This document shows, one piece after another, positions 8,614-16,119 of a stretch of 51,508 nucleotides of DNA. The translations under genes were made by a program, and so were the position numbers. The stretch comes from an uncultured Actinoplanes sp. Lineage in GTDB: Bacteria; Actinomycetota; Actinomycetes; Mycobacteriales; Micromonosporaceae. Every line of letters starts with the position of its first letter. Positions within the stretch are counted from its first letter, which is position 1. Below the pieces are notes generated by a model. The model ran no database searches and was not told the origin of the DNA. It worked only from the letters and a program-made list of their open reading frames with translations. The DNA lies in the NCBI RefSeq assembly GCF_934643405.1, contig NZ_CAKUCL010000020.1, positions 1 through 51,508 of the forward strand. The letters are read 5' to 3'.

Positions 8614-9795
8614 GTGGCATTGCCCCCGCTCGTCGAACCGGCCGCCGAGCTGTCCGTCGACGAGATCCGCCGCTACTCGCGGCATCTGATCATCCCGGAC
8701 GTCGGCATGGATGGTCAGAAGCGGCTGAAGAACGCCAAGGTCCTCGTCGTGGGTGCCGGCGGCCTCGGGTCGCCCGCACTGCTCTACCTGGCCGCCGCCG
8801 GGGTGGGCACGCTGGGCATCGTCGATTTCGACACGGTCGACGAGTCGAACCTGCAGCGCCAGATCATCCACGGCGTCTCCGACGTCGGCCGGCCCAAGGC
8901 CGAGTCCGCGGCGGACAGCATTCGCGAGATCAACCCGCTGGTCGAGGTGATCATCCACGACACCGCGCTCGACCGCGACAACGTCAAAGAGATCTTCAGC
9001 CAGTACGACCTGATCGTCGACGGCACCGACAACTTCGCGACGCGGTACATGGTGAACGACGCCGCCGTGCTGCTCGGCAAGCCGTATGTCTGGGGTTCGA
9101 TCTATCGCTTCGACGGCCAGGCGTCCGTCTTCTGGGAGGAGCACGGTCCCTGCTACCGCTGCCTCTACCCGGAGCCCCCGCCGCCGGGCATGGTCCCGAG
9201 CTGCGCCGAGGGCGGCGTGCTCGGCGTGCTCTGCGCGTCGATCGGCTCGATCCAGGTCAACGAGGCGATCAAGCTGATCACCGGCATCGGTGAGCCGCTG
9301 GTCGGCAAGCTGATGGTCTACGACGCCCTGGAGATGGAGTACCGCAAGATCAAGGTCCGCAAGGACCCGAACTGCGCGCTCTGCGGCGAGAACCCGACCG
9401 TGACCGACCTGCTCGAGGACTACGAGGACTTCTGCGGCGCCGTCTCCCAGGAGGCGCAGGAGGCCACCCTCAACTCGACGATCACGGCCAAGGAGCTCAA
9501 GGATTGGCAGGACAGCGGCAAGGACCTGTTCCTCGTCGACGTCCGCGAGCCCGCCGAGTACGAGATCGTCTCGATCCCCGGCGCGACGCTGATCCCGAAG
9601 GGCGAGATCCTGTCCGGCGAGGCGCTCTCCCGCTTCCCGCAGGACCGGCAGATCGTCCTGCACTGCAAGTCCGGTGTGCGGTCCGCGGAGGCGCTCGCGG
9701 CGCTGAAGATGGCCGGCTTCAAAGACGCCGTGCACGTCCAGGGCGGCATCGTCTCCTGGGTCAACACGGTCGACCCGTCCCTGCCGTCGTACTGA
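8614..9795 (+). CDS. moeZ: MoeZ: adenylyltransferase/sulfurtransferase
   Basis: A 393-aa two-domain enzyme. It adenylates the C-terminal Gly of ubiquitin-like sulfur carriers (MoaD, CysO, ThiS types) and then transfers sulfur as a thiocarboxylate. The E1-like domain shows GAGGLGSP (47-54), Asp71 and Asp73 in the nucleotide strand, and zinc Cys pairs in CYRCLYP and CALCG. The C-terminal rhodanese domain has active-site Cys351 in HCKSGVRS. The length matches mycobacterial MoeZ, which serves molybdopterin synthesis and CysM-dependent cysteine synthesis. The start GTG 8614 is behind GGGGAG. It is transcribed alone or with the DUF3152 genes and ends at a strong hairpin. Confidence 0.95.
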   Translation: MALPPLVEPAAELSVDEIRRYSRHLIIPDVGMDGQKRLKNAKVLVVGAGGLGSPALLYLAAAGVGTLGIVDFDTVDESNLQRQIIHGVSDVGRPKAESAADSIREINPLVEVIIHDTALDRDNVKEIFSQYDLIVDGTDNFATRYMVNDAAVLLGKPYVWGSIYRFDGQASVFWEEHGPCYRCLYPEPPPPGMVPSCAEGGVLGVLCASIGSIQVNEAIKLITGIGEPLVGKLMVYDALEMEYRKIKVRKDPNCALCGENPTVTDLLEDYEDFCGAVSQEAQEATLNSTITAKELKDWQDSGKDLFLVDVREPAEYEIVSIPGATLIPKGEILSGEALSRFPQDRQIVLHCKSGVRSAEALAALKMAGFKDAVHVQGGIVSWVNTVDPSLPSY

Positions 9796-9802
9796 CACAT
9801 TG

Positions 9803-9836
9803 ACGTTGGGGAGTCGCCGCGGTGACTCCCCAACGT
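9803..9836 (+). terminator. Strong hairpin after moeZ
   Basis: A perfect 13-bp stem: 9803-9815 (ACGTTGGGGAGTC) pairs with 9824-9836 (GACTCCCCAACGT) around an 8-nt loop. It starts 8 bases past the moeZ stop and has no U-tract. Confidence 0.75.
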
Positions 9837-9883
9837 GACGGCATGGTGACAGAAACAGCAGAGCGGAATGCGTTACGGAACGG

Positions 9884-9889
9884 TAGCGT
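9884..9889 (+). promoter_or_regulatory. Leaderless -10 box of the QW-repeat gene
   Basis: TAGCGT ends 7 bases before GTG 9897. It sets the start choice, since no ribosome site is visible. Confidence 0.55.
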
Positions 9890-9896
9890 CACCGTC

Positions 9897-10703
9897 GTGG
9901 TAGATATCGATGCCGCGATCGGTTATGTCGTCGCCCACGGTGACCCCGTGGAGCGTGCGCGTCTGTCCTATCTCCGCACCGGCCAGCAGCCCGATCCCGC
10001 GGTCATCGACCGGATCGTCTCCGGCCAGACCGAGTCCGGTGGCTGGCCGGCCTCGACGGAGGGTGACGTCCCGTCGGTCGACGCCACGTGTTTCCGCCTC
10101 AACGAGCTGGACGACCTCGGTGGACTGCACGGCGAGGCGGTCGATCGCGCGCTGGCCTGGCTCGCCTCGGTGCAGCGCCCGGACGGCACCTGGCAGGAGG
10201 ACGAGTCGCTGGCCGCCGAGGCCCCCGACTGGGCGATGCCGGGCGACCCCGAGGCCACTCTCTATCTGACCTCGCTGGCCGGTTTCTGGCTCACCGTGGC
10301 CGAGATCGAACTGCATCCCCATTTGGACGTTCCCGCGCGATATGCGCAAACGCTCGGCGCCGCGGCCTCCTGGCTGGTCGGGCAACTGCGCCCGGACGGC
10401 ACCTGGCCGTCGTTCCTGGCGGCCGGCTGGCACGCCGCCGGGCTGCTCTACGGTCAGCAGTACTTCTACGAGTCGGCGCGGGTGCAGCTGGTGCTCGGCG
10501 ACCGCCTGGCCGACATGTCGCCGGCCGACATCGCGTCGATGGCCGCCGCCCTGCGCCGGGTCAACCTCGGTGACGACTGGCTGCTGCAGAACGCGCGCAA
10601 GCGCCTGTCGCAGACGCAGCGTTCCGACGGTGGCTGGGACAGCGCGGAGGGGCCGATCTTCGACGTGCACACCACGTTGACCGTGCTGCGCGCCTGCCGC
10701 TGA
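9897..10703 (+). CDS. Prenyltransferase/squalene-cyclase-like repeat protein
   Basis: A 268-aa protein from GTG 9897. Four QW-type motifs recur: QTESGGW, QRPDGTW, LRPDGTW and QRSDGGW, each followed by helices, as in the alpha/alpha toroid of squalene cyclases and protein prenyltransferases. The canonical DxDD or DCTAE catalytic Asp motifs are not seen, so terpene cyclase activity is doubtful. The frame is open back to 9822, but that stretch lies in the moeZ terminator and includes a TTA codon and A-ending codons unlike the gene. This supports the later start, which a TAGCGT -10 box precedes. It is convergent with proA, with only 3 bp between stops. Confidence 0.75.
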   Translation: MVDIDAAIGYVVAHGDPVERARLSYLRTGQQPDPAVIDRIVSGQTESGGWPASTEGDVPSVDATCFRLNELDDLGGLHGEAVDRALAWLASVQRPDGTWQEDESLAAEAPDWAMPGDPEATLYLTSLAGFWLTVAEIELHPHLDVPARYAQTLGAAASWLVGQLRPDGTWPSFLAAGWHAAGLLYGQQYFYESARVQLVLGDRLADMSPADIASMAAALRRVNLGDDWLLQNARKRLSQTQRSDGGWDSAEGPIFDVHTTLTVLRACR

Positions 10704-10706
10704 GTC

Positions 10707-11951
10707 CTACCGCGTGTGGCCGTTGCCGGTCACGATGTACTTCGTCGAGGTCAACTCGGGCAGCCCCATCGGACCGCGGGCGTGCAGCTTCTGCGTGCTG
10801 ATCCCGATCTCGGCGCCGAAGCCGAACTCGCCGCCGTCGGTGAACCGGGTCGACGCGTTGATCATCACGGCGGCGGCGTCCACCCGGGCGGCGAAGCGCC
10901 GGGTCGCGGCGAGCGACTCGCTGACGATCGCCTCGGTGTGACCGGTGCCGTAGCGGCGGATGTGATCGAGCGCGTCGTCGATCGAGTCCACGACCGCCAT
11001 CGAGATGTCGGCCGACAGGTACTCCTTGCCCCAGTCCTCCTCGGTCGCGGCGACAACCCCTTCCCCGTACGCCGTGACCCGCGCGTCGCCGTGCACGATG
11101 ACGCCGGCATCCCGCAGGGCGGCGAGCACCAGCGGCAGGAACGCTTCGGCGATCTCGGTGTGCACCAGCAGCGACTCGGCGGTGTTGCACGTGGACAGAC
11201 GTTGCGTCTTGGAGTTGAGCGCCACGGCGAGAGCCTTCTCCAGGTCGGCCGCGGCATCCACGTACACATGGCAATTGCCGACGCCGGTCTCGATGACCGG
11301 GACCGTCGACTCCTCGACCACCGTCTTGATCAACGACGCGCCGCCACGCGGGATCAGCACGTCGACCAGGCCACGGGCCCGCATGAGCTCCTTGACCGAG
11401 TCGCGCGTGGTCGCGTCGAGCAGCTGGATCGAGTCGGCTGGCAGCCCCGCGTCGGCGACGGCCTTGCGCAGCACCGACACGATCGCCGCGTTCGAGCTGA
11501 ACGCCGAGCCGGACCCGCGCAGCAGGGCCGCGTTGCCCGACTTCAGGCAGATGCCCGCCGCGTCGGCGGTCACGTTGGGCCGGCCCTCGTAGATGATGCC
11601 GACCACGCCGAACGGCACCCGCACCTGGCGCAGCTCCAACCCGTTCGCCAGGGTCGAACCGCGCACCACGTCGCCGACCGGGTCGGGCAGGGCGGCGAGC
11701 TGGCGAAGGCCGTCGGCCATCGCCTCGACCCGCGCCGCGGTGAGCGTCAGCCGGTCGACCATCGCCTCGCTCTGCCCGGCCTCGCGAGCGTTCGCCACGT
11801 CGACCGCGTTCGCCGCGACGATGTCGTCGGACCGCTCGACCAGCCGCTCGGCCATGAGCAGCAACGCGCGGTCCTTCTCGGCGCGGGTGGCGGCGGCCAG
11901 GTCGATGGCGGCCGACCGGGCGTCGGCGGCCTGCTGCAACACGGTCGTCAT
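10707..11951 (-). CDS. proA: Gamma-glutamyl phosphate reductase
   Basis: A 414-aa ProA, catalysing NADPH-dependent reduction of glutamyl-5-phosphate to the semialdehyde in proline synthesis. It has the aldehyde dehydrogenase-like fold. GVVGIIYEGRPNVT, LKSGNAALLRGSGSA and IPRGGASLI are ProA hallmarks. The active-site Cys is in LSTCNTAESLL and the end PMGLPELTSTKYIVTGNG is typical. The start at ATG 11951 matches the family N-terminus; longer in-frame versions run into proB. It lies 31 bp downstream of proB, forming a proBA operon. Confidence 0.97.
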   Translation of the reverse strand: MTTVLQQAADARSAAIDLAAATRAEKDRALLLMAERLVERSDDIVAANAVDVANAREAGQSEAMVDRLTLTAARVEAMADGLRQLAALPDPVGDVVRGSTLANGLELRQVRVPFGVVGIIYEGRPNVTADAAGICLKSGNAALLRGSGSAFSSNAAIVSVLRKAVADAGLPADSIQLLDATTRDSVKELMRARGLVDVLIPRGGASLIKTVVEESTVPVIETGVGNCHVYVDAAADLEKALAVALNSKTQRLSTCNTAESLLVHTEIAEAFLPLVLAALRDAGVIVHGDARVTAYGEGVVAATEEDWGKEYLSADISMAVVDSIDDALDHIRRYGTGHTEAIVSESLAATRRFAARVDAAAVMINASTRFTDGGEFGFGAEIGISTQKLHARGPMGLPELTSTKYIVTGNGHTR

Positions 11952-11982
11952 GGTGTCGTACCCCTGCTCTTCGTCGTCGGCT

Positions 11983-13104
11983 TTACAGCAGGACCAGGTC
12001 GTCACGGTGGACGACCTCTCGTTCATATCCCGGACCGAGCTCCGCGGCCAACTCCGGCGTGGAGCGTCCCAGCAAGGCGGGAAGTTCGACGGCATCGTAG
12101 TTGACCAGGCCACGCGCAACGGGCGTACCGGACACCGCGTCGACGAGATCCACCGGGTCGCCGGCCGCGAACGAGCCGTCCACCGCGGTGATGCCGGCGG
12201 GCAGCAGCGACTTGCGCCGCGCGACCACGGCGGCGACCGCGCCCGGATCGAGGTGAAGGCGGCCGCGCGGGGCGGTGGCGTGTGCGAGCCAGAACAGCCG
12301 GGCGGCGGGGCGCTGTTTCGCCTCCTGGAACAGCGTGCCGACGTCATCGCCCTTGAGCGCTGGCAGCGCGAGCGCGGTGGAGGTGAGCACGACCGGGATG
12401 CCGAAACCGGTCGCGATCCGGGCGGCCTCGACCTTGGTCACCATGCCGCCGGTGCCGACCCCCGAACGGCCCGGCGCGGCGATGTTGATGCCCTCAAGAT
12501 CTTTTCCGCTTCCCACGTACGGGATCTTCGCCGACGCCGGATTCGAGGGACTGCCCGTGTAGAGCGCGTCCACATCGGAGAGCAACACCAGCAGATCGGC
12601 CTGGACCAGCGCGGCGACCAGGGCAGCCAGCCGATCGTTGTCACCGAACCGGATCTCCTCGGTGGCGACCGTGTCGTTCTCGTTCACGATCGGCACCGCG
12701 CCGAGGTCGAGAAGCTTGCGCAGGGTCCGGTAGGCGTTGCGGTAGTGCGAGCGGCGGGTCACGTCGTCGACCGTGAGCAGCACCTGCCCGACGGTCCTCT
12801 GGTGGCGGGCGAAGCCGGCCGTGTACCGCCCGATCAGCAGCCCCTGGCCCACCGAGGCGGCGGCCTGCTGGGTGGCCAGGTCGCGCGGGCGGCGCGGCAG
12901 CTGGAGCGGGGCCAGGCCGGCGGCGATCGCGCCGCTGGACACGAGCACCACCTCACGGCCGTCGGCCGCCAGACTGCCGAGCACGTCGACGAGGGCGTCG
13001 ACGCGCTGATCGTCGATGCCGCCGGACGCCGTGGTCAGCGACGAGGAACCGACCTTGACCACGATCCGGCGCGCTTCGGTCACCACTTCGCGCACCAGGC
13101 CCAT
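11983..13104 (-). CDS. proB: Glutamate 5-kinase
   Basis: A 373-aa ProB, the feedback-controlled first step of proline synthesis. The kinase domain begins IVVKVGSSSLT, followed by VLVSSGAIAAGL, VNENDTVA (substrate/metal site) and VGTGGMVTKVEAA. A C-terminal PUA domain (about 280-360) is present, as in full-length bacterial enzymes. I start at ATG 13104 (MGLVREVVTEARR); the residues encoded upstream are Arg-rich and not family-like. It is divergent from the ATL gene, and the 116-bp interval holds both promoters. Confidence 0.96.
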   Translation of the reverse strand: MGLVREVVTEARRIVVKVGSSSLTTASGGIDDQRVDALVDVLGSLAADGREVVLVSSGAIAAGLAPLQLPRRPRDLATQQAAASVGQGLLIGRYTAGFARHQRTVGQVLLTVDDVTRRSHYRNAYRTLRKLLDLGAVPIVNENDTVATEEIRFGDNDRLAALVAALVQADLLVLLSDVDALYTGSPSNPASAKIPYVGSGKDLEGINIAAPGRSGVGTGGMVTKVEAARIATGFGIPVVLTSTALALPALKGDDVGTLFQEAKQRPAARLFWLAHATAPRGRLHLDPGAVAAVVARRKSLLPAGITAVDGSFAAGDPVDLVDAVSGTPVARGLVNYDAVELPALLGRSTPELAAELGPGYEREVVHRDDLVLL

Positions 13105-13207
13105 TGTGCTCGGGTGGTCGCTCCGGCCGCGGCTGAGATCCCATATCGTGGCCCGGTTCGCCGCTTTCGTGCGCCGGGTTCCGCGCTTTCGTGTCACAGG
13201 CCACCGC

Positions 13208-13213
13208 TATGGT
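13208..13213 (+). promoter_or_regulatory. Leaderless -10 box of the ATL gene
   Basis: TATGGT ends 7 bases before GTG 13221. It supports that start over the in-frame ATG 13209 that overlaps the box. Confidence 0.55.
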
Positions 13214-13220
13214 GGCCCGC

Positions 13221-13523
13221 GTGACCCCTCAGGAGTACGTCGAGGAGGTGCTCTCGCTCGTCGAGCGCATCCCCGAGGGCAAGGTCATGTCGTACGGCGC
13301 GATCGCGGACGCCCTCGCCGACGTCTCGGGCCGCAACTCGGCACGGCAGGTCGGCACGATCATGGCTCGTCACGGCGGGGGAGTGCCGTGGCACCGGGTG
13401 GTGACCAGCGCCGGGCGCATGCCACCCGGCCACGAGCAGGAGGCGCGGCAACGGCTGCTGGCCGACGGAGTGCCGCTGAAAGGTGATCACGTGGACATGG
13501 CCCGAGCGAGCTGGCAGCCGTAA
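13221..13523 (+). CDS. Alkyltransferase-like (ATL) DNA-binding protein
   Basis: A 100-aa protein of the MGMT C-terminal fold (winged helix with RQVGTIMARH recognition segment). The active-site PCHRV of O6-alkylguanine transferases reads PWHRV here, with Trp57 replacing the acceptor Cys. ATL proteins of this type cannot dealkylate. They flip out and bind O6-alkylguanine and hand it to nucleotide excision repair. The length matches ATLs. It overlaps the next gene as TAATG, so the two are translationally coupled. A homologue sits in the same neighbourhood in M. tuberculosis (Rv3204, from memory). Confidence 0.9.
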   Translation: MTPQEYVEEVLSLVERIPEGKVMSYGAIADALADVSGRNSARQVGTIMARHGGGVPWHRVVTSAGRMPPGHEQEARQRLLADGVPLKGDHVDMARASWQP

Positions 13524-14335
13524 TGGAAAAGGGACAACCCAGCCGTACGGCGTTCAGCGCGGCCCGCTACCGGGCGGCGCACCAGGTGCTGGAGCAGGGG
13601 CAGATCTTCCCGGATCCGCTGGCGGTGCGCATTCTCGGGATGCCGCCGGACGAGCTGGTGGCGGACGCGCCCCGGCGCGGCATGCGGCTGTTCATCGCGG
13701 CCCGGACCCGCTTCGCGGAGGACGCACTCGGGCGGGCGGTGGCCCACGGCGTACGCACCCTGGTCGTTCTCGGCGCCGGACTGGACACGTTCGCCTACCG
13801 CAACCCCTTCCCCGGCTTGCGGGTCGTTGAGGTCGATCATCCGGATACGCAGGCGTGGAAGCGGGACCGGCTGGCGGCTGCCGGCATCGAGATCCCGCCG
13901 GACGTCACGTACCTCGGGGTCGACTTCGAGCGTGAGACGCTCAGTGACCGCCTCACGCTGGACGGCCCGGCCTTCTTCCTCTGGCTGGGCGTGGTGCCGT
14001 ACCTGACCGGGCAGGGCTTCGACGAGACGTTGAAGGTGGTCGCCGCGCTGCCGGGCAACGAGGTCGTCTTCGACTACGCGCAGTCGCCCGCGCTCATGCC
14101 GGCCGAACGTCGCGCCGCGCTGGAGGCTCGGGCATCGCGCGTGGCCAGGCTCGGCGAGCCGTGGCTGACGTATTTCGAGCCGGACGAGATCGCGGCGCGG
14201 CTGACCGGTCTGGGCTTCGGCGAGATCGAGGATCTCGGCCCGTCGGGGTTGGCGGCCCGGTTCTTCGACCGGCCGGACGTGCCGCCGCAGACTCCGGGCG
14301 GCCACGTGCTGCACGCGGTCAGGTCAGGCCGATGA
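13523..14335 (+). CDS. Leucine carboxyl methyltransferase family (SAM-dependent)
   Basis: A 270-aa protein of the actinobacterial LCM/TIGR00027-like family. N-terminal SRTAFSAARYRAAHQ, IFPDPLAVRILG and MRLFIAARTRFAEDAL are family marks. LVVLGAGLDTFAYR (about 75-88) is the SAM-binding glycine loop and VVEVDHPDTQAWKRDRL the second SAM strand. FLWLGVVPYLTG is motif III. Family members methylate small molecules or carboxylates, and the substrate here is unknown. The coupled ATL gene upstream is probably only an operon partner. Its last 17 bp overlap the convergent TetR gene. Confidence 0.88.
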   Translation: MEKGQPSRTAFSAARYRAAHQVLEQGQIFPDPLAVRILGMPPDELVADAPRRGMRLFIAARTRFAEDALGRAVAHGVRTLVVLGAGLDTFAYRNPFPGLRVVEVDHPDTQAWKRDRLAAAGIEIPPDVTYLGVDFERETLSDRLTLDGPAFFLWLGVVPYLTGQGFDETLKVVAALPGNEVVFDYAQSPALMPAERRAALEARASRVARLGEPWLTYFEPDEIAARLTGLGFGEIEDLGPSGLAARFFDRPDVPPQTPGGHVLHAVRSGR

Positions 14336-14999
14336 AGCCGGCGGCGCCGCGCATCTGGAACTCGAAGAAGCCGCGGCGGTCGTCGTCGACCGAGTGGGTG
14401 AGCTGGCCGAAGAGCTCGGCGCTGATCGCGCCGCACATCTGGATGAAGGCGGCCATGGCGGCGCCGATGAGCCGGGGCGACGCGGTGGGCGTGTACTGCG
14501 CGGCGACCGCGGCCAGCTCCTCCGCGTAGCGGCCGGTGATCGGCGGCCCCTCGGTGACCCGCCCGGCGCGTAGCGCGTCCGCCACGATGTCCGCGATCAG
14601 CAGGATCACCCTGGTGGCAGGCCCGATGGTGTCCTGCGGAGCCTGGTAACCGGGCACCGGGCTGCCGTAGATCAACGCCCACTGGTGCGGGTCGTGCAGG
14701 GCCCATTCCCGTACGGCGTGGGCCGTGGCCAGCCAGCGCTCGGTGGGGTTGTCGATGCCGGTCGCCGCTCGCTCGGCGGTGCCGCCCACCGAGTCGTACG
14801 CGTCGATGATCAGGGCGGTGAGCAGCTCGTCCCGGCTCGCGAAGTATCGGTAGACCGCGGACGACGCCATGCCCATGTCCCGGGCGACCGCGCGCAAGGA
14901 CAGGTTCGCCCCGTCCGTGGCGAGGTGCCGGCGGGCCACCGCCTTGATCTCTTCGGTCATCTCGGCCCGGACGCGGGCGCGTACTCCCTCGGCGCTCAT
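14319..14999 (-). CDS. TetR family regulator (WHG-type C-terminal domain)
   Basis: A 226-aa regulator starting at ATG 14999 (MSAEGVRARVRAEMTEEIKA). HTH region: LSLRAVARDMGMASSAVYRYFASRDELL (about 35-62). The C-terminal WALIYGSPVPGYQAP segment marks the WHG-type ligand domain common in actinobacterial TetRs. It is divergent from the reductase gene at 15100, with two near-identical palindromes between them. It most likely represses both itself and that gene (inference from the operators). Confidence 0.9.
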   Translation of the reverse strand: MSAEGVRARVRAEMTEEIKAVARRHLATDGANLSLRAVARDMGMASSAVYRYFASRDELLTALIIDAYDSVGGTAERAATGIDNPTERWLATAHAVREWALHDPHQWALIYGSPVPGYQAPQDTIGPATRVILLIADIVADALRAGRVTEGPPITGRYAEELAAVAAQYTPTASPRLIGAAMAAFIQMCGAISAELFGQLTHSVDDDRRGFFEFQMRGAAGFIGLT

Positions 15000-15019
15000 G
15001 TGGTCAGTGTGCCACATCG

Positions 15020-15032
15020 AGAGCACTGCTCT
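15020..15032. promoter_or_regulatory. TetR operator, site 1
   Basis: AGAGCACTGCTCT is a perfect 13-nt palindrome 21 bases upstream of the TetR start. Confidence 0.7.
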
Positions 15033-15073
15033 TGCTTTTCGTTCGGCAGTGTGGAAACGTTGTTCTCAACAGA

Positions 15074-15084
15074 GAGCAGTGCTC
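15074..15084. promoter_or_regulatory. TetR operator, site 2
   Basis: GAGCAGTGCTC is a perfect 11-nt palindrome matching site 1 read on the other strand. It lies 16 bases before the reductase start and just ahead of its ribosome site. Confidence 0.7.
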
Positions 15085-15099
15085 GCAAAGGAGAACGCT

Positions 15100-16032
15100 A
15101 TGTCAGCGAATGTGATCGTCGGTGCTGGTCCCATCGGGTCCGCCATCGCCCGCCTGCTGGCCGACGAAGGTTCATCGGTCCGCATGATCACCCGCAGCGG
15201 CGGCGGACCGTCGCATCCGCTGATCGAGAGGGTGGCCGCGGATGCCGCCGACGCCCGCCGGCTCACCGAGCTGACCGAGGGCGCGTCGACGCTCTTCAAC
15301 TGCGCGAACCCGCGGTACACCGAGTGGCCGAAGCTGTGGCCGCCGCTGAACGACGCGATGATCGCCGCCGCGCTGGCCAACGACGCGGTCTACGCGATCA
15401 CCGGGAACCTGTACGTGTACGGCCCGCAGCCCGGCGGTCACATGACCGAGGAGAGCCCGCTCGCGGCGGTGGGCCGCAAGGGCAAGGTGCGCATCAAGAT
15501 GTGGCAGGACGCGCTGGCCAGCGGCGTACGCACGGTCGAGGTCCGGGGTTCGGACTACATCGGCGCCGGCGCGGTGGGTGTCTTCTCGTCGATCCTGTTG
15601 CCGGCCATCGAGAAGGGCCGGACCGCGTGGGCACCGGGCGACGTCAACGCGCCGCACAGCTTCACCTACACCGGTGACCAGGCGAGGGCGATGGTCGCGC
15701 TTTCCCGCGACCCGCGCGCCTACGGCAAGGCGTGGCACACACCGACCGCGCCACCCGTCAGCATCGCCGAGCTGGCCGAGCGGTATTGCGCCCTGACCGG
15801 CGCCCCCAGGCTGAAAGTCCGCGCGCTCCCGCGTTTCGTCATGCACGCGGCCGGCGTGGCCGTGCCGATGGCCCGCGAGATGGCCGAGATGGACTACCAG
15901 TTCTACGGCCCGTTCCACCTGGACAGCTCGCTCACCGAGAAGACGTTCGGCCTGACCCCCACCGACCTGTCCGTAGGCATTCGCGAAACCGCCGAGGCGG
16001 CAAAGGCAACAGCGGCCCGCCGAATGGCCTGA
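15100..16032 (+). CDS. NAD(P)-dependent epimerase/reductase of the NmrA/atypical SDR type
   Basis: A 310-aa protein from ATG 15100 behind AAAGGAG. N-terminal VIVGAGPIGSAIARLLADEG is a Rossmann nucleotide-binding loop (GxGxxG variant). YVYGP and a central KMWQDAL segment fit the extended SDR class with a shifted or absent Tyr-Lys pair. The C-terminal half carries the substrate domain with HSFTYTGDQARAMVAL, typical of NAD-dependent epimerase-like proteins. Its substrate is unknown. Its control by the divergent TetR suggests a response to a small toxic or signalling molecule (inference). Confidence 0.85.
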   Translation: MSANVIVGAGPIGSAIARLLADEGSSVRMITRSGGGPSHPLIERVAADAADARRLTELTEGASTLFNCANPRYTEWPKLWPPLNDAMIAAALANDAVYAITGNLYVYGPQPGGHMTEESPLAAVGRKGKVRIKMWQDALASGVRTVEVRGSDYIGAGAVGVFSSILLPAIEKGRTAWAPGDVNAPHSFTYTGDQARAMVALSRDPRAYGKAWHTPTAPPVSIAELAERYCALTGAPRLKVRALPRFVMHAAGVAVPMAREMAEMDYQFYGPFHLDSSLTEKTFGLTPTDLSVGIRETAEAAKATAARRMA

Positions 16033-16119
16033 CGCCAGCTCCCCTCCGTCCCTCCTGTCCCCGTCGCCGCCGCCGCTCCTGCCGCCGCACTCGCCGGCGC
16101 CGCTAACGTCGACCCATCG

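Noticed and set aside
7201..9798. An 865-codon open frame on the minus strand
   Set aside because: It is antisense to the DUF3152 and moeZ genes, Arg/Ala/Gly-rich, matches no family and exists because of high third-position GC.
9822..9896. GTG 9822 or ATG 9843 as start of the QW-repeat protein
   Set aside because: The stretch lies in or beside the moeZ terminator, has A-ending codons and a TTA codon, and a -10 box sits at 9884-9889.
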